Shown in pieces: positions 7,508-12,177 of a DNA stretch of 12,177 bases; position 1 is the first letter of the stretch; the number at the start of each line of letters is the position of its first letter. The stretch covers positions 6,513 through 18,689 of the forward strand of contig DAAL01000026.1 of NCBI GenBank assembly GCA_001701065.1, given 5' to 3'. Source of the stretch: Bacteroidales bacterium GP4. Lineage in GTDB: Bacteria; Bacteroidota; Bacteroidia; Bacteroidales; Muribaculaceae. A model generated the notes under the pieces. It searched no databases, was not told the DNA's origin, and saw only the letters and a list, made by a program, of their open reading frames with translations. Made by a program: the position numbers and the translations under genes.

Positions 7508-7561
7508 ATGAAGCTTGACAAGCTCCGGATATTATTTGTGTTAAAGCCCATCTTATTGTGA
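7508..7561 (+). CDS. Putative 17-residue leader peptide overlapping the start of the NusG-like gene
   Basis: An ATG at 7508 opens a complete small ORF reading MKLDKLRILFVLKPILL, ending in TGA at 7559-7561. Its stop overlaps the GTG start (7558-7560) of the antiterminator gene as GTGA, the usual geometry for translational coupling by termination and reinitiation. Six of 17 residues are Leu. The ATG is 7 nt past the -7 box, so translation would be leaderless or nearly so. A small hairpin (7512-7524) lies within codons 2-6. That it is translated is inference from geometry only; there is no family evidence, and a short open frame here could be chance. Confidence 0.4.
   Translation: MKLDKLRILFVLKPILL
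7512..7524 (+). promoter_or_regulatory. Small leader hairpin AGCTT-GAC-AAGCT
   Basis: Perfect 5-bp arms around a 3-base loop, within the first 20 nt of the predicted transcript. NusG paralogues such as RfaH and LoaP are recruited by short hairpins in leader DNA or RNA, so this is a candidate recruitment site for the adjacent UpxY-like protein. The stem is short and the link is inference. Confidence 0.3.
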
Positions 7562-8088
7562 ATAAGGACATAAACAACTGGTACGCTATCCGAACACATA
7601 AAGACTTTGACGCCCTGAGGGTTTTATCGGAATATTGCGATGATGTATTTCTTCCCACCGAGGAGGTCAAAATACCATCCACCGGCAGAACCCGCACAAG
7701 GGCGGTAATCCCTCATGTGCTTTTTATCAAGACCACTCCTTCCGAGGCGCTCAGTCTGGAAAAGCGCGGCAGGGACATAAACGACCGCATGATTCAGTTC
7801 TGGATCTACAGGTATCAGAAAGAGGGCGAAATCCAGAAAATAACGGAAGAAGAAATACGGCTTATAAAACTGCTCACGTCCAACGACACCGCAAAATGCG
7901 AAGTGTTCAATAAAGAAGGGTTCCAGAAAGGACAACACGTGAGAATAACCGGCGGACAGTTTGCCGGCTACACAGGCTATGTACAGCGAGTAAAGAAAAA
8001 CATGCACGTGGTGGTGGAGATTCAAGGCATATGCGCCGTGATGCTCCCCTTCATTCACCCTGACCTCCTCGAAATCATCGACGACTGA
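7558..8088 (+). CDS. UpxY-like NusG-family transcription antiterminator
   Basis: NusG paralogue of the UpxY/RfaH/LoaP kind, which binds elongating RNA polymerase and prevents early termination in long surface-polysaccharide operons, usually its own. Residues 8-14 (WYAIRTH) start the NGN domain with its first strand, continuing to about residue 105, including FLPTEEVKI and the strand IPHVLFIKT. Residues about 122-156 form the KOW domain, with FQKGQHVRITGGQFAGYTGYV. Length (176) suits UpxY proteins. The start is GTG at 7558: no in-frame ATG lies between the upstream stop at 7516 and the NGN domain, and Trp8 is where the domain begins. The GTG overlaps the stop of a 17-codon leader ORF. It is followed after 93 bp by an amino-acid and nucleotide activation operon that has its own promoter. 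No UpxZ-like gene lies next to it. Confidence 0.88.
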   Translation: MNKDINNWYAIRTHKDFDALRVLSEYCDDVFLPTEEVKIPSTGRTRTRAVIPHVLFIKTTPSEALSLEKRGRDINDRMIQFWIYRYQKEGEIQKITEEEIRLIKLLTSNDTAKCEVFNKEGFQKGQHVRITGGQFAGYTGYVQRVKKNMHVVVEIQGICAVMLPFIHPDLLEIIDD

Positions 8089-8131
8089 CCCGCCTGCCCT
8101 ACGGAATATCTGCCCTATTTCACTATACTTC

Positions 8132-8162
8132 TTGCATTATTCCCGCAAGTTAAGTAACTTTG
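8132..8162 (+). promoter_or_regulatory. Second Bacteroidetes-type promoter, before the cytidylyltransferase fusion gene
   Basis: TTG at 8132-8134 is followed after 20 bp by TAACTTTG at 8155-8162, an exact -7 match, 19 nt before the ATG at 8182. The -33 box lies inside a small inverted repeat, CTTGC (8131-8135) and GCAAG (8145-8149), which might affect access. This promoter could express the biosynthetic genes apart from the antiterminator. Confidence 0.65.
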
Positions 8163-8181
8163 TTAGGTAAATAATGAACTT

Positions 8182-9993
8182 ATGCAAGCAATCATCCTTG
8201 CCGCCGGACTGGGGCGACGTTTGGGAGAATTAACATCCTCCAATACAAAATGCATGATAGAAGTAAATGGGGTAACACTGATTTACCGAATGCTGAATCA
8301 ATTATCCCGATTACATCTATCCCGTATAATCGTAGTCATCGGTTATGAGGGCGCAAGACTAAAGGATTATATAGAATCCAATTTCAGCAATCTCCCTATA
8401 CAGTTTGTAGAAAATCCCATCTACGACAAAACCAACAATATATATTCCCTGTGGCTTGCGCGGGAATATCTTTCGGAAGCTGACACTCTTCTTCTTGAAT
8501 CGGACCTTATATTTGAAGATTCAGTGCTTGACGCGGCATTGGAATGCCCTTACACTGACTGCGCATTGATATCCAAATACGAGACATGGATGGACGGCAC
8601 AATGGTGAAAATAGATCAAGACCTCAATATTGTCAATTTTATCCCCAAGAAAGCTTTTGACTATTCCGACACCGATTCCTATTACAAAACTGTAAATATA
8701 TACAAATTCAGCCGCAACTTCCTGATAAACCATTATCTCCCTTTCCTGGAAGCTTATATAAAGGTATTAGGTGAGAACGAGTATTACGAGCAAGTGCTGA
8801 GGGTGCTTACTCTTATCGACAAATCAGGAATAAAAGCACTGCCCATAACAGGCAAACTTTGGTACGAAATTGACGATATTCAGGACCTCCGCATTGCCGA
8901 GACCATATTCGCAAAACCGGAGGAACGGTTGAAAAAGCTACAGCACAGCTTCGGAGGGTACTGGCGTTATCCGCGGCTTATAGACTTCTGCTATCTTGTG
9001 AATCCCTATTTCCCCTCGGCAAGGCTTGTGGACGAGATGAAAGCCAATTTTGACAATCTGCTCCGCAATTACCCCTCAGGGATGGGCGTAAACGCATTGT
9101 TGGGTTCCAAGATGTTCGGAATAAGGGAAGAATTCACAGTTGTGGGAAATGGCGCGGCTGAACTCATCAAGAGCCTTATGGAGTCTTTCACCGGAAAGGC
9201 AGGTGTGGTTTACCCCACATTTGAGGAATACCCCAACCGCCTGTCGCCCGATGACATAGTAGCCTATCATCCGGCTAATGACGATTTCGCCTATTCAGCC
9301 GATGACCTGATGGAATTCTATGCCGACAAAGAAATAGAAGCGCTCCTGCTGGTGAATCCCGATAATCCGTCGGGCAACTTCATCCCATTGGACTCAATAT
9401 TCACGTTGCTCGAATGGAGCGCCAAGAAAGGGATAAAGCTTATCGTGGACGAGTCATTTGTGGATTTCGCCGACAATGGCGGCAACAACTCAATGCTATC
9501 CAACAGGATTCTCATGAGCCACAAGAATCTGTATGTGATCAAGAGCATCTCGAAGTCATTCGGTGTTCCGGGATTAAGACTTGGACTGTTGGCTTCGTCC
9601 GACATTGACACTGTGGCGGCGATAAAAAAGGATGTGTCGATATGGAACATCAACTCATTCGCCGAATTCTACATGCAGATTTACAATAAATACGAGAAGG
9701 ATTACTTGTCGGCTTGCAAAAAATTCAAGGAAGAACGTAACATATTCTATAAAGAACTGACAGAAATACCATTTTTGCGAGTAATACCGTCACAAGCCAA
9801 TTACTTCCTGTGCGAAGTGCTCAACGGAATCAGCGCGCATGAATTGGCGTTGCGCCTTCTCACCGATTTCAATATTCTCATCAAGGACTGCAGCAGCAAG
9901 AAAGGATTTCCTCAGGAAAAACAGTATGTGCGCATTGCCATCCGTGACCGCGAAGACAACCTAAAGCTCATCAACTCATTAAAAGCCATATAA
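8182..9993 (+). CDS. Fused LicC/PntC-like cytidylyltransferase and PLP-dependent HisC/CobD-like enzyme
   Basis: Two enzymes in 603 residues. Residues 1 to about 245 form a sugar-nucleotidyltransferase fold of the choline-phosphate/phosphonate cytidylyltransferase type: AIILAAGLGRRLGEL (3-17), Lys23, the family stretch YDKTNNIYSLWLA (81-93), metal ligand Asp108 in ESDLI, and a second Asp pair at 231-232. Residues about 260-603 form a fold-type I PLP enzyme of class I/II: GNGAAELI (322-329), NPDNPSGN (392-399), Asp423 in VDESF, Schiff-base Lys458 in SISKSFG, Arg468-less GLRLG motif at 464-468, and carboxylate-binding candidates Arg584 and Arg588. HisC-fold relatives include L-threonine- and L-serine-phosphate decarboxylases, so the joint reaction may be amino-acid phosphate to amino-alcohol phosphate to CDP-amino alcohol. 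A plain aminotransferase is the alternative. It starts 19 nt after a strong promoter and ends 2 bp before the next gene. Confidence 0.85.
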   Translation: MQAIILAAGLGRRLGELTSSNTKCMIEVNGVTLIYRMLNQLSRLHLSRIIVVIGYEGARLKDYIESNFSNLPIQFVENPIYDKTNNIYSLWLAREYLSEADTLLLESDLIFEDSVLDAALECPYTDCALISKYETWMDGTMVKIDQDLNIVNFIPKKAFDYSDTDSYYKTVNIYKFSRNFLINHYLPFLEAYIKVLGENEYYEQVLRVLTLIDKSGIKALPITGKLWYEIDDIQDLRIAETIFAKPEERLKKLQHSFGGYWRYPRLIDFCYLVNPYFPSARLVDEMKANFDNLLRNYPSGMGVNALLGSKMFGIREEFTVVGNGAAELIKSLMESFTGKAGVVYPTFEEYPNRLSPDDIVAYHPANDDFAYSADDLMEFYADKEIEALLLVNPDNPSGNFIPLDSIFTLLEWSAKKGIKLIVDESFVDFADNGGNNSMLSNRILMSHKNLYVIKSISKSFGVPGLRLGLLASSDIDTVAAIKKDVSIWNINSFAEFYMQIYNKYEKDYLSACKKFKEERNIFYKELTEIPFLRVIPSQANYFLCEVLNGISAHELALRLLTDFNILIKDCSSKKGFPQEKQYVRIAIRDREDNLKLINSLKAI

Positions 9994-9995
9994 AA

Positions 9996-11006
9996 ATGAT
10001 GTCAATATGCATCTGCGGAGGAGGAAGTCTCGGACATGTATGTGCCGGTGTCTTTGCTTCACAAGGTTATACCGTAAATATCCTTTCGGGACATCCCGAA
10101 AAATGGGATAAAAATATAACTGTAACAGACCAAACAGGGAAAACATATAAGGCTCATCCTGCTATTGTATCATCATCGCCCGAGAAAGTCATTTCTTGCT
10201 CAGACATCGTATTGTTGTGTGTCCCCGGCTACCTTATTGAAAAGTCTTTATCTCAAATAAAGCCTTTCCTTAAAAAGGATGCCATAGTAGGAAGTATCGT
10301 TTCAAGTACAGGGTTCTTTTTTAAGGCGCATGACATTCTTTCACCTGACACTACTATTTTTGGATTTCAGAGAGTACCGTTTATTGCAAGGATAAACGAA
10401 TACGGAAAAAGTGCTTCTTTACTTGGATATAAACCCTCGGTTAATGTCGCGATAGAAAATGCTCCGGATCCGGAACAGTTACGTCGTCGGTTAGAAGATA
10501 TGTTCATTACCCCAGTTATCCTACTCCATAACTTCTATGAAGCATCACTTACCAACAGTAATCCCATACTTCACACCGGGCGATTATACTCGATGTGGGG
10601 AAATTCGCCTTTAAAGCCAATAGATAATCCGATATTATTCTATGCTGACTGGACTGATGATGCTTCCAAAATCCTGATTGACATGGACAATGAGTTCATG
10701 AAACTTGTCACAGCATTGAACATCCGTAAAGGTATTATCCCGTCTCTCCTTGAATACTATGAATCAGTAGATGCACCTTCACTCACCAATAAAATCAGAA
10801 GTATCGAGGCATTCAAAACGATAAAGGCTCCCATGATTCAAACAGAATATGGATGGATTCCTGATTTTAATAGCCGATATTTTACCGAAGATTTTCCATA
10901 CGGATTAAGTATAATTAAAAATCTATGCGTTGAGCATAAGTTAAACACCCCTACTATAGATAAAGTATATAATTGGGGGATTTTCCAAATTACGGATATC
11001 AACTAA
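9996..11006 (+). CDS. Opine (octopine/nopaline) dehydrogenase family protein
   Basis: NAD(P)H-dependent reductase of 336 residues. Opine dehydrogenases reductively join the alpha-amine of an amino acid to a 2-oxo acid. An N-terminal Rossmann fold is clear: ICICGGGSLGHVCAG (4-18), with VNILSG as the second strand and IVLLCVPGYLI (71-81). The C-terminal Octopine_DH domain carries SLTNSNPILHTGRLY (184-198) with candidate catalytic His193, and RYFTEDFPYGL (294-304) with Asp299, matching the family TED-PYGL motif. Two adjacent ATGs (9996, 9999) could start it. The gap from the upstream fusion gene is 2 bp, so the two are surely cotranscribed. The gene is visibly AT-richer than the following one, with many TTA and ATA codons, which suggests a separate origin. 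Substrates cannot be read from sequence; ketopantoate-reductase-like relatives are less likely given the C-terminal motifs. Confidence 0.85.
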   Translation: MMSICICGGGSLGHVCAGVFASQGYTVNILSGHPEKWDKNITVTDQTGKTYKAHPAIVSSSPEKVISCSDIVLLCVPGYLIEKSLSQIKPFLKKDAIVGSIVSSTGFFFKAHDILSPDTTIFGFQRVPFIARINEYGKSASLLGYKPSVNVAIENAPDPEQLRRRLEDMFITPVILLHNFYEASLTNSNPILHTGRLYSMWGNSPLKPIDNPILFYADWTDDASKILIDMDNEFMKLVTALNIRKGIIPSLLEYYESVDAPSLTNKIRSIEAFKTIKAPMIQTEYGWIPDFNSRYFTEDFPYGLSIIKNLCVEHKLNTPTIDKVYNWGIFQITDIN

Positions 11007-11066
11007 GCTGCCGTTCCAACTTTGTGCCGGAAATTTGTTATATAGTAAAACGATAAGAATTATTTT

Positions 11067-12177
11067 ATGGACGATACTATATATTCCCGGTTCAAAATAC
11101 AGGTGAAACGCCACCCTAATGCCACGGCGATTATTGAGGACAGCCGTAAACTCTCCTTTAAGGAACTTGACGATATGGTCAACGCCATATTAAGCAAATT
11201 CCATGACAAAAGATACGAGTTTATAGGCATAGTCATGCACCACGGAGCGGAAATGATAGCCGCGATGCTTGCCGTGCTGAAAAGCGGAGCGGCATATGTC
11301 CCTGCGGAGCCATCGTTGCCCCATGACCGAGTAAAATATATGATGTCGGCAGCCGGAGTCACTCTTATAATCGACGACCGGTTTTGTCAGAATCTGCCCG
11401 AAAGCGCAACCGATTATCCCGATGCTTCACGTCCCGACCATCCCGCTTACGTCCTTTACACCTCAGGCACCACCGGCAAGCCCAAAGGCGTAATCGTCAC
11501 AAACCACAATGTGGTGAACTACACGGAAGCTTTCGAGCGGAAATTTCATGTGGCACCCGGCGATGTCATGCTACAGTATTCGGTATGCTCCTTCGACATA
11601 TTTGTGGAAGAGGTGTTTACCACGCTGTTGAACGGAGCCGCGCTCGCCATTCCCTCGCAGCAAGTGTGCGCCGGTGGCATCCGTTCGCTGATGGACTTCG
11701 TGGCTCGACATGAAGTGACCGAGATCAGCGGATTCCCCTATCTGCTTGCCGAGATGAACAAACTCGACAAACTTCCGCCGTCACTGCGGCTTCTAATCAG
11801 CGGCGGCGACGTACTCCGCTACTCCTACATCGACAAGCTCAAAACTCTAAGCGACGCGCTCATATATAACACTTACGGACCGTCGGAAACCACCGTTTGC
11901 GCCACTTATTACCGTTGCGACACTTATTACCGTTGCGACAATGCACAGCCGCTTCCTGACGGCACTTTCCCCGTAGGAAAAGCCATTAAAGGAGTGGAAG
12001 TAATGATTCTTGACGACAAACTGCGCAAGACCCATCCCGGACAAACCGGCGAGATATGCATCCTCGGCGAAGGGGTATCGCTCGGCTACTTAGGCAACCC
12101 TCCGGAACAGGCTAATTTTGTCACACTCAGCGACGGGCGACGCTTATACCGCAGCGGCGACCTCGGGTATTGGCTTC
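11067..12177 (+). CDS. Amino-acid adenylation (A-domain) enzyme, partial (C-terminus cut by window edge)
   Basis: ANL-superfamily enzyme that activates a carboxylic acid as an acyl-adenylate and normally passes it to a carrier-protein thiol. I read 370 codons from ATG 11067; a stand-alone A-domain has about 500 residues, so the C-terminal lid is missing. Core motifs in order: A2 LKSGAAYVPAEP (71-82), A3 LYTSGTTGKPKG (130-141), A4 SFDIFVEE (175-182), A5 NTYGPSE (268-274), A6 GEICILGEGVSLGYLG (328-343), A7 YRSGDLG (361-367). Asp177 at the GrsA Asp235 position, which holds the alpha-amino group, points to an amino-acid substrate. No condensation domain precedes it, so it is stand-alone (DltA-like) or the first part of a short NRPS. 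A perfect 18-bp tandem duplication adds six residues just after A5. It follows the opine dehydrogenase gene by 60 bp without a good promoter between. Confidence 0.9.
   Translation, partial: MDDTIYSRFKIQVKRHPNATAIIEDSRKLSFKELDDMVNAILSKFHDKRYEFIGIVMHHGAEMIAAMLAVLKSGAAYVPAEPSLPHDRVKYMMSAAGVTLIIDDRFCQNLPESATDYPDASRPDHPAYVLYTSGTTGKPKGVIVTNHNVVNYTEAFERKFHVAPGDVMLQYSVCSFDIFVEEVFTTLLNGAALAIPSQQVCAGGIRSLMDFVARHEVTEISGFPYLLAEMNKLDKLPPSLRLLISGGDVLRYSYIDKLKTLSDALIYNTYGPSETTVCATYYRCDTYYRCDNAQPLPDGTFPVGKAIKGVEVMILDDKLRKTHPGQTGEICILGEGVSLGYLGNPPEQANFVTLSDGRRLYRSGDLGYWL
11903..11938 (+). repeat. Perfect 18-bp tandem duplication within the adenylation gene
   Basis: The unit CACTTATTACCGTTGCGA occurs twice head to tail (11903-11920 and 11921-11938), then two more matching bases. 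It keeps frame and encodes TYYRCD-TYYRCD at residues 280-291, directly after core motif A5. Perfect identity at all three codon positions indicates a recent slippage or duplication event. Confidence 0.95.

Noticed and set aside
7400..7560. Invertible promoter flanked by inverted repeats, as in Bacteroides fragilis capsule loci
   Set aside because: I looked for long repeats around the UpxY promoter and found only the compact 13-bp palindrome and a 5-bp hairpin; no pair spaced by a promoter-sized segment.
8174..8232. Alternative ATG at 8174 just before the fusion gene
   Set aside because: It is out of frame with the nucleotidyltransferase motif and reaches a stop after about 19 codons; the ATG at 8182 begins the conserved MQAIILAAGLG.
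11007..11066. Promoter between the opine dehydrogenase and adenylation genes
   Set aside because: CAACTTTG and GAAATTTG each miss the -7 consensus by one base and neither has a -33 partner at about 20 bp; cotranscription is simpler.
11384..11713. Plus-strand open frame overlapping the adenylation gene
   Set aside because: Arg- and His-rich translation with no domain, entirely inside a gene with all A-domain core motifs in another frame.
1..12177. CRISPR arrays, insertion sequences, tRNA or rRNA genes
   Set aside because: No spaced repeat series, transposase motifs, terminal inverted repeats or cloverleaf-like segments were seen.

Overview
This looks like a chromosomal stretch from a Bacteroidales bacterium; Muribaculaceae or Bacteroides-like is a low-confidence guess. 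The grounds are an acpP-fabF pair in the Bacteroidales style, AT-rich translation starts without a clear Shine-Dalgarno, promoters of the Bacteroidetes type (a TTG/TTTG box about 20 bp before TAnnTTTG), a DUF3298 lipoprotein, a DcaP-like porin, and a UpxY-like NusG paralogue heading a surface-polysaccharide-type locus.

Layout. Positions 1-1330 (minus) hold acpP followed by fabF, which runs off the left edge: fatty-acid synthesis. A 345-bp intergenic region separates them from a plus-strand DUF3298 lipoprotein gene (1676-2536). That gene converges, with a 2-bp gap, on the minus-strand pair speA (arginine decarboxylase) and truA (tRNA pseudouridine synthase). Left of position 5382 lies a strong hairpin that ends a minus-strand DcaP-like outer-membrane porin gene (5382-6689). 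Upstream of that porin is a minus-strand polyprenyl-phosphate sugar-phosphate transferase (6782-7402), the type of enzyme that starts capsule or O-antigen repeat units.

From 7403 the direction flips. A 155-bp divergent region carries a good plus-strand promoter, a 17-codon leader ORF whose stop overlaps the GTG start of the next gene, and then the UpxY/NusG-like antiterminator gene (7558-8088). A second well-formed promoter (8132-8162) starts a run of three genes that reaches the right edge. They are a cytidylyltransferase fused to a PLP-dependent HisC/CobD-fold enzyme, an opine-dehydrogenase-like reductase, and an amino-acid adenylation enzyme that is cut by the window.

How it may work. The sugar transferase would load the first sugar-phosphate onto the lipid carrier, and the UpxY-like protein would help RNA polymerase read through a long biosynthetic operon. 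The three enzymes look designed to make an amino-acid-derived building block: a CDP-activated amino-alcohol phosphate, an opine (N-carboxyalkyl amino acid), and an aminoacyl-adenylate. The likely use is decoration of a surface glycan, but a small peptide-like metabolite is also possible because the rest of the cluster lies outside the window. This combination is the most interesting part of the window; the functional reading is inference.
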